A stretch of 64,000 nucleotides of DNA from JAAXGX01 sp965203565 (GCA_965203565.1 OZ241896.1:2108001-2172000); one strand, 5' to 3'. Counted from the first letter of the stretch, positions 26,010 through 37,527 are shown. A program made the numbers and translations. Notes: generated from the letters alone by a model not told the origin.

Positions 26010-28916
26010 TCAGGCCCCGTGACACTTCTTGTACTTCCTGCCGCTTCCGCACGGACACGGGTCGTTCCGGCCCACTTTCGGCACGCTGCGCCGGACGGTC
26101 CGGACCGCGGCGTCGTCGCCGCCGGCGCGCATCGGCGGCGGCGCGCCGCCGCCCGGCGCAGCGCCGGCGAACGCCGGCGCCGGACCGCCGGACCGGCTGT
26201 ACGAGAGCGGCGCCGCCCGGCGCAGCGCCGGCCGGCTTGCCGCGGCGCCGTCCCCATCCCGGGCGAGACGCAGGCGCCACAGGTACTTCACGGTGTCCTC
26301 GTCGATCCGGTCCTTCATCGCCTGGAACATCGAGAAGCTCTCGCGCTTGTACTCGACGAGCGGGTTGCGCTGGCCGTACCCCCGCAGGCTGATCCCTTCC
26401 TTGAGGTGGTCGAGGCTGTAGAGGTGGTCCTTCCACTGCACGTCGACCACCTGCAGCATGACGTCGCGCTCGACGCGGCGCAGCAGCGCCGGATCGAGCT
26501 CCGACTCCTTCGTCTCGTACTGCGCGCGCGCGGCCGTCCACAACTCCCGGCCGAGGTCGTCGGTTCCCTTGTCCTGCAAGTCGAGCTCCGCGAGTTGCCC
26601 GTCGTCGAGGCCGAACAGCTCGCCGGCGTACTGCCTGAGCGCCTCCAGGTCCCATTCCTCCGGGTCGACGTCGGGACCGCAGGCGGCTTCCACGCGCTCG
26701 TAGATCAAACCTTCGGCCAGCGTCATGAGGTACGAACGGGTGTCGACCTCCCGGCTGTCCGCCTCCGAGTCCTCGTCGAGCCGGATCGTCCCCTCTAGCA
26801 GCTCCCGCCGCAGCACGTACACGTTCTCGCGCTGCTTGTTCATGACGTCGTCGTACTCGAGCAGGTGCTTCCTGACCGAGAAGTTCTGCGCCTCGACCTG
26901 CTTCTGGGCCCGCTCGATCGCCCGCGTCACCATCTTGTGCTCGATCGGAACGCCTTCCTCCATCCCCAGCCGCTCCATCAGGCCGGAGATCCGGTTGGAG
27001 CCGAAGATGCGCATCAGGTCGTCCTCCAGCGAGAGGTAGAAGCGGGACGATCCCGGGTCGCCCTGGCGGCCCGCCCGGCCGCGAAGCTGGTTGTCGATGC
27101 GCCGCGCCTCGTGGCGCTCGGTCCCGATGATGTGGAGTCCTCCGGCCTCGACGACCTCCTCGTGCTCGGCCTCCGTCCGGCTCCTGAAGTGGTCGAACAC
27201 GCGCTCCCAGTCGGCGCGCGGCGTACGGTAGTAGCGGTCCTCGTGCGAGAAGTAGACGGACGACTCGTCGTCGACGAAGCGGAACTCTGTCCTGGGAATC
27301 TCTTCGGCGGCCTTCTCCTTGAGCGCCTGCTGGCGGGCCATGTACTCCGGGTTGCCGCCCAGCAGGATGTCGGTCCCGCGGCCGGCCATGTTCGTCGCGA
27401 TCGTCACGTTTCCCTTGCGGCCCGCCTGCGCGACGATCTCCGCTTCCCGCTCGTGGTACTTGGCGTTGAGCACCACGTGGCGGACGCCCCGGCGCTTGAG
27501 CAGCCCGGACAGCCGCTCCGACTTCTCGATCGAGACGGTGCCGCAGAGCACCGGCCGGCCGCGCCCCTGCTGCTCCGCGACGTCGTCGACGATCGCCGCG
27601 TACTTCTCGGTCTCCGTCCGGTAGATGGCGTCCGGCTGCTCGACCCGCACGAGCGGCCGGTTGGTCGGCGCGACGACGACGTCGAGATCGTAGATCTTGG
27701 CGAACTCGGGCGCTTCCGTTTCGGCCGTCCCGGTCATGCCCGAGAGCTTGTCGTACTTGCGGAAATAGTTCTGGAACGTGACGGTCGCCAGCGTCTGGTT
27801 CTCCCGTTCGATCCGGACCTTCTCCTTCGCCTCGACCGCCTGGTGCAGTCCGTCGCTCCACCGCCGCCCCGGCATGAGCCGGCCGGTGAACTCGTCGACG
27901 ATGACGACCTGTCCGTCCTTGACCATGTAGTCGACGTCGCGGCGGAACAGGGCGTGGGCGCGGAGCGCCTGGTTGACGTGGTGCAGGAGCGGCATGTTGG
28001 CCGGGTCGTACAGCCCCCCCGGCTGGAGCCGGCGCTGCAGGAGCTTCTCGGCCTTCGCTATCCCGCTTTCGGTCAGCGACACCGTCTTGTGCTTCTCGTC
28101 CTTCAGGTAGTCCCCGGTCGACTCGAGCTCCTCCCGTTTTTCCGCCGGCACGTTCCCCTGCGTGACGGCGCCGGGCGCGAGACGGGGCACGATCCGATCG
28201 ACCTCGAAGTACAGCTCCGTCGACTGCTCGGCCGGACCGGAGATGATGAGCGGCGTCCGGGCTTCGTCGATCAGGATGCTGTCGACCTCGTCGACGATGG
28301 CGAAGTTGTGTCCGCGCTGCACGAACCGCGCGATCTCGAATTTCATGTTGTCGCGCAGGTAGTCGAACCCGAACTCGTTGTTCGTCCCGTAGGTGATGTC
28401 GCAGGCGTACGCCGCCTGGCGGTCGGCGTCCTGCATGTCGTGCTGGATGACGCCGACGGTCATCCCCAGGAACCGGTAGATGCGCCCCATCCATTCGGAG
28501 TCGCGCCGGGCCAGGTAGTCGTTCACGGTCACGACGTGGACGCCCTTGCCGCCGAGCGCGTTCAGGCAGGCGGCCAGCGTGGCGACGAGCGTCTTCCCCT
28601 CGCCGGTCTTCATTTCGGCGATCGCGCCGCGGTGGAGGACCATGCCGCCGATGAGCTGCACGTCGAAGTGGCGCATGCCGAGCGCGCGGCGGCCGGCCTC
28701 CCGGACGACCGCGAACGTGTCGACCAGCAGGTCGTCGAGCGGCGCGCCCTGCGCGGCGCGCGCGCGGAAGTCGGCGGTCCGGCCGCGCAACTGCTCGTCC
28801 GACAGCGTCCGCACCTCGGGCTCGCGCGCGTTGATCGCAGCCACCCGCGGCTGCATGCGCTTCAGGAGACGCTGGTTTTCCGTGCCGAAGACCTTCGCCA
28901 GGATGGTGTCGAGCAT
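26010..28916 (-). CDS. secA: Preprotein translocase ATPase SecA
   Basis: ATP-driven motor of the Sec translocon. About 968 residues. It starts MLDTILAKVFGT, has Walker A in MKTGEGKTLVATLA near residue 105, DEVDSILIDEARTPLIISG, the helicase block TNMAGRGTDILLGGNP, and the C-terminal zinc-binding tail RNDPCPCGSGRKYKKCHGA that contacts SecB and lipid. A GTG at 28919 precedes the ATG at 28916 in frame; I prefer the ATG because the family begins MLD. A Pro/Ala/Gly-rich linker before the tail is longer than usual. Confidence 0.96.
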   Translation of the reverse strand: MLDTILAKVFGTENQRLLKRMQPRVAAINAREPEVRTLSDEQLRGRTADFRARAAQGAPLDDLLVDTFAVVREAGRRALGMRHFDVQLIGGMVLHRGAIAEMKTGEGKTLVATLAACLNALGGKGVHVVTVNDYLARRDSEWMGRIYRFLGMTVGVIQHDMQDADRQAAYACDITYGTNNEFGFDYLRDNMKFEIARFVQRGHNFAIVDEVDSILIDEARTPLIISGPAEQSTELYFEVDRIVPRLAPGAVTQGNVPAEKREELESTGDYLKDEKHKTVSLTESGIAKAEKLLQRRLQPGGLYDPANMPLLHHVNQALRAHALFRRDVDYMVKDGQVVIVDEFTGRLMPGRRWSDGLHQAVEAKEKVRIERENQTLATVTFQNYFRKYDKLSGMTGTAETEAPEFAKIYDLDVVVAPTNRPLVRVEQPDAIYRTETEKYAAIVDDVAEQQGRGRPVLCGTVSIEKSERLSGLLKRRGVRHVVLNAKYHEREAEIVAQAGRKGNVTIATNMAGRGTDILLGGNPEYMARQQALKEKAAEEIPRTEFRFVDDESSVYFSHEDRYYRTPRADWERVFDHFRSRTEAEHEEVVEAGGLHIIGTERHEARRIDNQLRGRAGRQGDPGSSRFYLSLEDDLMRIFGSNRISGLMERLGMEEGVPIEHKMVTRAIERAQKQVEAQNFSVRKHLLEYDDVMNKQRENVYVLRRELLEGTIRLDEDSEADSREVDTRSYLMTLAEGLIYERVEAACGPDVDPEEWDLEALRQYAGELFGLDDGQLAELDLQDKGTDDLGRELWTAARAQYETKESELDPALLRRVERDVMLQVVDVQWKDHLYSLDHLKEGISLRGYGQRNPLVEYKRESFSMFQAMKDRIDEDTVKYLWRLRLARDGDGAAASRPALRRAAPLSYSRSGGPAPAFAGAAPGGGAPPPMRAGGDDAAVRTVRRSVPKVGRNDPCPCGSGRKYKKCHGA

Positions 28917-29082
28917 CACGCTGCGAACGACGGGAAGGGAGAGCGCTCCGGCCGCGCCGACCGATCCGACGAACAGCGCGTGTCGGGCATGGGAGCGCCA
29001 GCGGGACTCAGCCAGAAAATATCACACCGGCCGGCGCCGTGGGAAGGCGCGCCCGACGGCCGCCGGGCCGGATCGCAGACGG

Positions 29083-30594
29083 TCAGTCCTGCGGGTCCCG
29101 GTATCCGAGCGCCTCGGCCAGATGCGCGGTCGAGATCGCCGGCGACCCGTCGAGGTCGGCGATCGTGCGTGCGACCCGCCGCACGCGGTCGTACGCGCGC
29201 GCCGAGAGCTTCAGGCGGGTCACGGCGCGCTCCAGCAGCCGGCGCTCGTCCGGACCGAGCGCGCAGAACGCGTTCAGCCGGCGCCCGCGCAGGTCGGCGT
29301 TCGTCTGCGGCGGCAGTCCCCGGTAGCGCTGCGCCTGCCGCTCTCGCGCCGCGGTCACCCGCGCCCGCACGGCGCGCGACGGCTCGCCGGCCCCCCGTGC
29401 GCTCAGGACCTCGGCCGGCACCGGCGCCACCGGCGCCGTGACGTCGATCCGGTCGCGCAGCGGGCCGGACAACCTGCCGCGATACCGTTCGATCTGCGTC
29501 GGCGTGCAGCGGCACGGACGCGCCGGGTCGCCCAGATAGCCGCAGGGGCAAGGGTTCATGGCGGCCGTCAGCAGGAAGCGGGCCGAGAACGTGGCGACTC
29601 CGGACGCCCTCGCGACGTTGACCGATCCGTCTTCGAGCGGCTGCCGGAGCGCTTCGAGCGCCCGCCGGTCGAACTCCGCGATCTCGTCGAGAAACAGCAC
29701 GCCGTTGTGGGCCAGACTGATCTCGCCCGGGCGCGGTTCGCTCCCCCCGCCGATCAGTGCGACTTCGGAGACCGTGTGGTGCGGAGCCCGGAACGGCCGG
29801 GACCGCACGATGCCGCTGTCGGCGGGCGCCAGTCCGAGCACCGAATGGATGGCGGTGGTCTCCACCGCCTCCTCGAAGCTCGGCGCCGGCAGGATGCCGG
29901 GCAGGCTCCACGCCAGCAGCGTCTTTCCGGCGCCCGGCGGACCGACGAACAGGAGGTTGTGGCGTCCGGCGGCGGCGACCTCCAGGGCGCGCTTCGCGGT
30001 CAGCTGTCCCTTGACGTCGCCCAGATCGCGGTCGGCGTCGGTGACGCGCGGCTCGAACCGGACGCGCGGCGGCGTCTCGGCCGCACGCTGCTCGTTGAGC
30101 ACGGCGACCGCTTCCGTGAGTGACGAGACCATGCCGATCTCGAGGTCGGGCGCCATGGCCGCTTCGCGGCCGTTCGCCGCGGCGACGAAGAGCGACAGCC
30201 GGTTGCGGCGAGCCGCGAGCGCCACCGGCAACACGCCGCGCGTCGGCTGGATCCGTCCATCGAGGGACAGCTCGCCGACCATCACGAGGTGGGTGAAATC
30301 ACGCCGCTCGATCGCCCCGCTGGCCGCCAGCACGCCGAGGGCGATCGGCAGGTCGAACGACGTGCCGCGTTTGCGCACGTCGGCCGGGGCCAGGTTGATG
30401 GTGATCCGGTGCGCCGGGAACTCGAAGCCCGAGTTGCGGATGGCGCTTCGGACCCGGTCGCGGCTTTCGCGGACGCTGGAGTCGGGCAGCCCGACCATGC
30501 TGAACGTCGGGAGCCCGAACGACACGTCCACCTCGACCTGGACGAGCGCAGCCTCCACGCCGAACAGCGTCGCCGACCGCAGGCGCGCGAGCAC
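29083..30594 (-). CDS. comM: YifB/ComM-family Mg-chelatase-like AAA+ ATPase
   Basis: 503 residues: an N-terminal ChlI-like domain (VEVDVSFGLPTFSMVGLPDSSVRESRDRV), an AAA+ core with Walker A GPPGAGKTLLA near 217-227 and Walker B NGVLFLDEIAEF, CPCGYLGDP typical of the family, and the C-terminal chelatase helix bundle (YDRVRRVARTIADLDG). ComM is known as a branch-migration helicase that helps integrate transforming DNA. The start is GTG at 30594; no ATG fits. It lies 135 bases downstream of the aldehyde dehydrogenase gene on the same strand. Confidence 0.9.
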   Translation of the reverse strand: MLARLRSATLFGVEAALVQVEVDVSFGLPTFSMVGLPDSSVRESRDRVRSAIRNSGFEFPAHRITINLAPADVRKRGTSFDLPIALGVLAASGAIERRDFTHLVMVGELSLDGRIQPTRGVLPVALAARRNRLSLFVAAANGREAAMAPDLEIGMVSSLTEAVAVLNEQRAAETPPRVRFEPRVTDADRDLGDVKGQLTAKRALEVAAAGRHNLLFVGPPGAGKTLLAWSLPGILPAPSFEEAVETTAIHSVLGLAPADSGIVRSRPFRAPHHTVSEVALIGGGSEPRPGEISLAHNGVLFLDEIAEFDRRALEALRQPLEDGSVNVARASGVATFSARFLLTAAMNPCPCGYLGDPARPCRCTPTQIERYRGRLSGPLRDRIDVTAPVAPVPAEVLSARGAGEPSRAVRARVTAARERQAQRYRGLPPQTNADLRGRRLNAFCALGPDERRLLERAVTRLKLSARAYDRVRRVARTIADLDGSPAISTAHLAEALGYRDPQD

Positions 30595-30729
30595 GCCGCC
30601 GTCCTTCGCAAGTTCCGCACCATGCGCCCGGACGCGCCGGATCGGGCGCCGGGCCGCCGCGGGTGTGCGAAAACTGCCGACGAGCGGAAGCGCTGACCCC
30701 GGCCAAACTGCGTACGGCGGAGGGTGAGA

Positions 30730-32526
30730 CTACCGGAAGAGGCCGGCGTGCGCGAAGACCCGATGCCGCTCCGCGAGGTCACGGGCGGCGGGCGTGACGA
30801 TCGTGCGCTCGTCGATCACGATCGATCGCGACTGGCGGATCGCCTGCCGCACGTCGTCCTCGCAGACGAACGGGACGGCCGGCGGCGGAGTCTCGCCGGC
30901 CGGACGGGCCGGTGGCGGGGCGGCGGCGCCGGCCGGCGCAGGCTCGGGCGGCGCCGGCGGCGCAGGGTCGGGCGGCGCCGGCGCGGGAGCCGTTCGCCGC
31001 TCGGCCGGCGGCTCCGCCGCAGCGGCGGCGCGTCCGGCGACGCCCCGCCGGGCGAGGAACTCGTGAACGCGCGCCGCCAGCGTGTCGCCGTCGAGCGGAG
31101 CGTTCGGGCCGGCCGCCGGCTCGGGCGGCGGCGGCTTCTCCGCCGGCGCGGCCGCGGCGGCCGGCCGGATCTCGTGCGCGAGCCGTTTGACGTTCAGCAG
31201 GTGCATCGGCGAGATGTTGTCCGACGTGATGTTGCCTCCGTAGCCGCCGCATCCCAGCGTCATGGCCGGGTCCAGTCCGGTCGTCATGCCGACGGATCCG
31301 TGAGTCGTCGGCGTGTTGACGACAATCCGGAACGCCGGTTTTCGGAGGCCGAACTCGAGGATGACGGAGTCGTTGCGGGAGTGGATCGACATGGTGTGGC
31401 CCATGCCGCCGTATCCGAGGATCTCCTTGCACCGGTCGCAGCCGGCCCGCCAGTCGCTCACGACGTAGAACGACAGCACGGGGCACAGTTTCTCGATCGA
31501 CAGCGGGTGGTCAGGGCCGACGCCGTCGAGCGGCGCGATCAGCACGCGGGTGTCGGGCGGCGCCCGGAGACCGGCGCGCTGCGCGACCTCCTGCGCCGAT
31601 TTGCCGACCAGCGCCGGGTTCGGCAGGCGCCGCGGCGTCACCAGCGCCCCGGCCACCGCATCACGCTCCGCCGGAGACAGGAAGTAGCCGCCCCCGGCCT
31701 CGAACTCGCGCGTCACCTCGGCGGCTATCGATTCGTCGACCACGACCGAGTTTTCCGAAGAACAGAGCACCCCGTTGTCGAACGTCTTGCCGGCGATGAC
31801 GTCCCGGACCGCCTTCGGGACGTCCGCGGAACGCTCGATGTACGCCGGCGCGTTGCCGGGGCCGACGCCGTACGCGGGCTTGCCCGCCGAGTAGGCCGCC
31901 CGCACCATCTCCATCCCGCCGGTCGCCAGGATGACGGCGACGTCGCGGTGGCGCATCAGCTCCTGCGCGCCTTCCATCGTCACGGTCGTCATCCAGCCGA
32001 CGGCGTGGTCCGGCGCGCCGGCGTCTCGCGCGGCCCGCGCCATCAGCTCCGCCGTTCGCGCGATGCATCGCACGGCGGCGGGGTGCGGGCTGACGACGAT
32101 CGCGCAGCGGGCCTTGAGCGCTATCAGAATCTTGTAGATGGCGGTGGACGTCGGGTTCGTGGACGGCGCGATGGCCGCGACGACGCCGAACGGCTCGGCG
32201 ATCTCGATCACCCGGCGGTCGTCGCGCCGGCGAATCACTCCGACCGTCTTCATCGGCCGGATGAACCGATGCACGTCCCGGGCGGCGAAAAGGTTCTTCC
32301 GCACCTTGTCGGCCGCGACGCCGTAGCCGGTTTCCTCGACGGCCAGCGCCGCCAGCGCTTCCGCTTCGGCGGCCGCGGCGTGCGCCATGGCGTCCACGAT
32401 GGCGTCGACTTCGCGCTGGGACAGCTCCGCGAGCCGGGCGTGCGCGGCCTTCGCCTGCCGGGCGCGCTCACGGGCGTCCTGCATCGAGATCAAGTCCCGG
32501 TCGGAGGCGGGGGAGACCTGGCTCAT
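30730..32526 (-). CDS. Acylating aldehyde dehydrogenase, microcompartment type, with long C-terminal extension
   Basis: Converts an aldehyde plus CoA and NAD+ to acyl-CoA. Residues 1-455 form the EutE/PduP-like domain, with catalytic C255 in NGVLCSSENS and the NAD-site block APSTNPTSTAIYK. Residues 456-598 are unusual: a Pro/Ala linker, a short amphipathic segment (GDTLAARVHEFLARRGVAG, about 480-498) of the kind that targets cargo to shells, a second Pro/Ala linker, and a compact tail FVCEDDVRQAIRQSRSIVI with IVTPAARDLAERHRVF. The shell gene lies 60 bases upstream on the same strand. The substrate is unknown. Confidence 0.88.
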   Translation of the reverse strand: MSQVSPASDRDLISMQDARERARQAKAAHARLAELSQREVDAIVDAMAHAAAAEAEALAALAVEETGYGVAADKVRKNLFAARDVHRFIRPMKTVGVIRRRDDRRVIEIAEPFGVVAAIAPSTNPTSTAIYKILIALKARCAIVVSPHPAAVRCIARTAELMARAARDAGAPDHAVGWMTTVTMEGAQELMRHRDVAVILATGGMEMVRAAYSAGKPAYGVGPGNAPAYIERSADVPKAVRDVIAGKTFDNGVLCSSENSVVVDESIAAEVTREFEAGGGYFLSPAERDAVAGALVTPRRLPNPALVGKSAQEVAQRAGLRAPPDTRVLIAPLDGVGPDHPLSIEKLCPVLSFYVVSDWRAGCDRCKEILGYGGMGHTMSIHSRNDSVILEFGLRKPAFRIVVNTPTTHGSVGMTTGLDPAMTLGCGGYGGNITSDNISPMHLLNVKRLAHEIRPAAAAAPAEKPPPPEPAAGPNAPLDGDTLAARVHEFLARRGVAGRAAAAAEPPAERRTAPAPAPPDPAPPAPPEPAPAGAAAPPPARPAGETPPPAVPFVCEDDVRQAIRQSRSIVIDERTIVTPAARDLAERHRVFAHAGLFR

Positions 32527-32586
32527 GGCTCCGGGCGCGGCGGCGGGAGGAGAGGGGAGCCCGCGAACGGCGCGCAGGTGGAAACG

Positions 32587-32883
32587 TTACTTCGACTTCG
32601 ACGGTTCCTCGAGACGGGGCAGCACTTTCTCGACTTCGGCATGCGGCCGGGGGATGACGTGCACCGACACCAGCTCGCCGACCCGCCGCGCGGCGGCCGC
32701 GCCGGCGTCGGTCGCCGCCTTGACCGCGCCCACGTCGCCCCGCACCATCACCGTGACGTATCCCGCGCCGATGTACTCCTTTCCGACGAGCACGACGTTG
32801 GCGGCCTTGACCATCGCGTCGGCGGCTTCTATCGAGCCGACGAGCCCTTTCGTCTCGACCATTCCGAGCGCTTCGAGTGTCAT
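32587..32883 (-). CDS. Bacterial microcompartment BMC-H shell protein
   Basis: A 98-residue PduA/EutM-type hexamer subunit: EALGMVETKGLVGSIEAADAMVKAANV, then VTVMVRGDVGAVKAATDAGAAAA and a VHVIPRPHAEVE end. These proteins tile the protein shell that confines aldehyde metabolism. The ATG at 32883 has AAGGAG upstream. Only this shell gene is present; no BMC-T, BMC-P/EutN vertex protein, phosphotransacylase or signature enzyme occurs within 30 kb on either side. Confidence 0.93.
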   Translation of the reverse strand: MTLEALGMVETKGLVGSIEAADAMVKAANVVLVGKEYIGAGYVTVMVRGDVGAVKAATDAGAAAARRVGELVSVHVIPRPHAEVEKVLPRLEEPSKSK

Positions 32884-32949
32884 GCGAGGCTCCTTCGCCG
32901 GGCGGGGCCGGCCGCTGCCGGACGCCCGGCGCGCCGGACTGTAACATGG

Positions 32950-32978
32950 TTGCCGAGGATGCGACAACACGCTAGAAT
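32950..32978 (+). promoter_or_regulatory. Promoter of the lipoprotein gene
   Basis: TTGCCG at 32950-32955, a 17-base spacer, then TAGAAT at 32973-32978. This is one of the best -35/-10 pairs in the window. Transcription would start near 32985, after the possible ATG at 32959, which favours GTG 33007 as the translation start. Confidence 0.55.
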
Positions 32979-33006
32979 ACGGCCCCGATCGTTCGCGCGA
33001 CTCGCC

Positions 33007-33921
33007 GTGTCCACTTTGCTCCGTTCACTGCCGTCAGCCCGGCGGATGCTGTTTTCGACCGCGTTGGGCGCATTGGCGCCGGCGGTCACGGGGTGCGCCG
33101 ACCCGGCGCCGGCGGTCGCGACCGTCACGGCCGGCGTCGACCGGCCGGCGGTCCCGCTCGGCGGGCCTATCGAGCTGTCGCTGCGCTTCGCCGTCTCGCC
33201 GGATCCGGAGACGCTTGCAGAGGCGATCGACGGCGACTACCGGGTGTTCGTGCATTTCCTGGACGATGACGGGAAGTGGATGTGGGCCGCCGATCACGAC
33301 CCGGATACGCCGACGAGCGCCTGGCGGCCCGGAGAAGTCATCGCGTACACCCGGTTCATCATGGTGCCGATCTATCCCTACGTCGGCGAGGCGACCATCG
33401 CGGCGGGGCTCTACTCGCCGGAGTCCGACGCGCGGCTCGCGCTCGCCGGGGAGGACCTCGGCGAGCGGAGCTACCGCGTCGCCGCCGTGCGCCTCGAGCC
33501 CCAGGACGACAGCAGCTTCCTGTTCTACGAAGACGGGTGGTACGACGGCGAGTACGACCCCGGCGCCGGGCTGCAATGGCGATGGACGGCGGAGCGGGCC
33601 AGTCTCACGTTCCGCAATCCGCGCTCGGACGCCGCGCTGTACCTGCGGCTCGGCGGCAGACCGGACCGGTCGCCCGACGGCCGGCAGCGGGTCGAAGTGC
33701 GGGCCGGAGACGCGCTCCTGCACGAGGTCGTGCTCGATTCGGAGGAGCCGGCCATCGCGGAGGTCACGCTGCCGGCCGACCGGCTGGGCGAGGAGGAGGC
33801 GGCCCGCGTCGATCTGCACGTCAGCCCGACCTTCGTTCCGTCCGAAGCGCCGGGCGGCGGGAGCAGGGACGACCGCCGCCTCGGCGTGCGCGTGTACTAC
33901 GCCTTCATCGAGGCGCGTTGA
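33007..33921 (+). CDS. Predicted lipoprotein of unknown function
   Basis: About 304 residues from GTG 33007. The signal peptide ends in a lipobox (ALAPAVTGC), so it is probably anchored at the outer or inner membrane facing the periplasm. The first half has a conserved-looking block, YRVFVHFLDDDGKWMWAADHD followed by PTSAW and VPIYPYVGEATIAAGLYSP, which suggests a beta-sandwich. The second half is acidic and Arg-rich without a recognised motif. The frame is open from 30724, but the promoter at 32950-32978 excludes starts before about 32985. ATG 33046 is the alternative. Confidence 0.65.
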   Translation: MSTLLRSLPSARRMLFSTALGALAPAVTGCADPAPAVATVTAGVDRPAVPLGGPIELSLRFAVSPDPETLAEAIDGDYRVFVHFLDDDGKWMWAADHDPDTPTSAWRPGEVIAYTRFIMVPIYPYVGEATIAAGLYSPESDARLALAGEDLGERSYRVAAVRLEPQDDSSFLFYEDGWYDGEYDPGAGLQWRWTAERASLTFRNPRSDAALYLRLGGRPDRSPDGRQRVEVRAGDALLHEVVLDSEEPAIAEVTLPADRLGEEEAARVDLHVSPTFVPSEAPGGGSRDDRRLGVRVYYAFIEAR

Positions 33922-33991
33922 TCGCCGTCGGCGGCGCCCGCCGCCGGCCGCTGCGTCTTGCCGCACGCGGCAGGGGGAGGCGGCGCCCGTT

Positions 33992-34020
33992 TTGTGAAGG
34001 TTCGTGAACTGTGGTACAAG
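33992..34020 (+). promoter_or_regulatory. Possible promoter of the lytic transglycosylase gene
   Basis: TTGTGA (33992-33997), a 17-base spacer, TACAAG (34015-34020). Only ten bases separate the -10 from the ATG at 34031, so the transcript could be leaderless. Confidence 0.4.
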
Positions 34021-34030
34021 TAGAACGCCG

Positions 34031-34693
34031 ATGGGCTTTCTGACCAGGGGGCTTCTCGGTCCATGCCTGGGCGTCGTCCTGCTTTCCCGCCCGGCGGCGG
34101 CGCCCGTGTCGACGGAGCTCGTGCACTTCACGTCAGGACAGGTGATGGCGGTCGCCGGACATCACGTCGTCGATGGGCGGACGGTGTCCCTGTCGCTCCG
34201 GAACGGCGGCGCGGTGCTGTTCGACGCGTCGCGCATCGACCGGTTCGAGCCGGTGGTCCGGGTGGCGTCTCCCGCGTCGGCGCCGCGCGCGGCGCCGCGC
34301 CCCCTGCCCGCCAAGCCGTACGCCGACGTGATTCGACGCGCATCCGTCCGGCATGGAGTCCCCGACGTGCTGCTGCATGCGCTGATCGAGGTGGAGTCCG
34401 GCTACGATCCCGCCGCTGAATCGCTTCGAGGCGCCATGGGGCTGATGCAGCTCATGCCGGTGACGGCGGTGCAGTACGACGTGCGCGATCCGTTCGACCC
34501 TGCCGCGAACGTCGATGCGGGCACGCGGCATCTGCGCGCGCTGCTCGACAAGTTCGGGATGCGCGCGGGCCTGGCGGCGTACAACGCGGGAGAGGAGCCG
34601 GTCCTTCGGTACGGCGGCGTGCCGCCGTACCCGGAGACGCAGACCTACATCGACCGGATCCTCCGGATCGTCGACGCCGCCGGGCAAGACTAG
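34031..34693 (+). CDS. Lytic transglycosylase (SLT family)
   Basis: Cleaves the glycan strands of peptidoglycan to give 1,6-anhydromuropeptides. 220 residues: a signal peptide, a short region, then an SLT domain starting near residue 100 (ADVIRRASVRHGVPDVLLHALIEVESGYDPAAES), with catalytic Glu in IEVESGY, GAMGLMQLMPVTA and AAYNAGEEPV. It sits 33 bases before the gspF gene and probably opens the murein for assembly of the secretion apparatus. The ATG at 34031 follows a possible promoter closely. Confidence 0.88.
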   Translation: MGFLTRGLLGPCLGVVLLSRPAAAPVSTELVHFTSGQVMAVAGHHVVDGRTVSLSLRNGGAVLFDASRIDRFEPVVRVASPASAPRAAPRPLPAKPYADVIRRASVRHGVPDVLLHALIEVESGYDPAAESLRGAMGLMQLMPVTAVQYDVRDPFDPAANVDAGTRHLRALLDKFGMRAGLAAYNAGEEPVLRYGGVPPYPETQTYIDRILRIVDAAGQD

Positions 34694-34726
34694 CCGCCAG
34701 CGGTCGTCGCGCCCGCCGCATCTCCG

Positions 34727-35931
34727 ATGGAGTTTCATTGCCGGATCGGGATGGCGTCGGGTGAAGTCGTCGAAAGAGCGTACTCCGCGGACGACGAGGC
34801 GCAGTTGCGGCGGGAGCTGGAGGAGAAAGGGCTCCTCGTGCTCTCGTCGCGGCGCCGCGGGACTTGGCGCCGGATCGGCGGGTCCGCGCGCCGCCGGCGA
34901 CGGCCGGGCCGCCGCGAGTTCATCGTCTTCAACCAGCAGCTCGCCGCGCTGCTCAAGGCCGGTCTGCCGCTCGTCGAGTCGCTGGACATTCTCCGGCGCC
35001 GGATCGAGAGCCCGTCCTTCCGTTCGCTGCTGGACGACGTGCACCGCCGCGTGCGCGCCGGCGAGGCGCTGTCCGAGGCGTTCGACGCCCAGCGGCCCGC
35101 GCTCCCCGGCGTCTACGCCGCGTCGCTGAAGGCGGGGGAGAAGAGCGGCGGCCTCGATCACGTCCTGCGGCGCTACGTGGCCCACGCCAAGGCGCTGGAC
35201 GCGGTCAGGCGGAAAACGTTGTCGGCCCTGGTCTACCCGGCGGTTCTGCTCGGCCTGTCGCTGCTGGTCGTGGCGATCATCGTCCTGCGCGTCGTTCCGG
35301 AGTTCGCCGGGTTCTACGACGGACTGGGAGCCGACCTGCCGCTGGTGACGCGCGTGATGATGGCGATCTCCGCGCTGATCCGCGCGCACCTGCCGCTGGT
35401 TCTCCTCGTCCCGGCCGCGGCCGGCGCGGCGGCGTGGACCTGGATGCGGCGGCCGGGCCGGGGCGCCTTCGTCGATCGCGTCCTGCTGCGCACGCCGCGG
35501 ATCGGCGCCGTCGTCGCGCGGTACGCGACGTCGCAACTGGCGCGCACGCTCGCCACCCTCCTCGGCGGCGGCATGCCGCTGGTGAGCGCGCTCGACGTGG
35601 CCAGCCGATCCGTCGGCAACCGTCACGTCGCGCGCCAGCTCGACGTCGCCGGCCGGGAGGTGCGGGAGGGACGGTCGCTGGCGGCGGCGCTGGCCGCCCG
35701 GGGCGTCTTTCCCGGCGTCGCGATCCGGATGGTCGAGGTCGGCGAGGCGACCGGCTCGCTCCAGGAGATGCTGGGCAGCGTGGCGGACTTCTTCGACGAA
35801 GAGATCGAAACGACCCTCGCCCGGTTCATGACGCTGCTCGAGCCGATCCTGCTCGTCGTCATGGGAGTCGTCATCGCCGGCCTGCTCCTCGCGCTCTACA
35901 TGCCGTTGCTCCAGCTGGGGACCCTCGTCCA

Positions 35932-35935
<4 letters not shown>
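34727..35935 (+). CDS. gspF: Type II secretion/type IV pilus inner-membrane protein GspF/PilC
   Basis: 402 residues with the duplicated GspF domain: FNQQLAALLKAGLPLVESLDIL near 66-87 and the matching TSQLARTLATLLGGGMPLVSALDVA near 266-290. Three strongly hydrophobic segments (near 165-185, 220-235 and at the C-terminus) fit the polytopic family. It couples the cytoplasmic ATPase to the pilus base. Its stop overlaps the gspE GTG (GTGA at 35932-35935). First gene of the operon running to 43886. Confidence 0.92.

Positions 35936-37523
<1,588 letters not shown>

Positions 37524-37527
<4 letters not shown>

Noticed and set aside
32959..33006. ATG 32959 as the start of the lipoprotein gene
   Set aside because: It lies between the -35 and -10 of the promoter at 32950-32978, so the transcript would begin downstream of it. 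GTG 33007 still leaves a full signal peptide.
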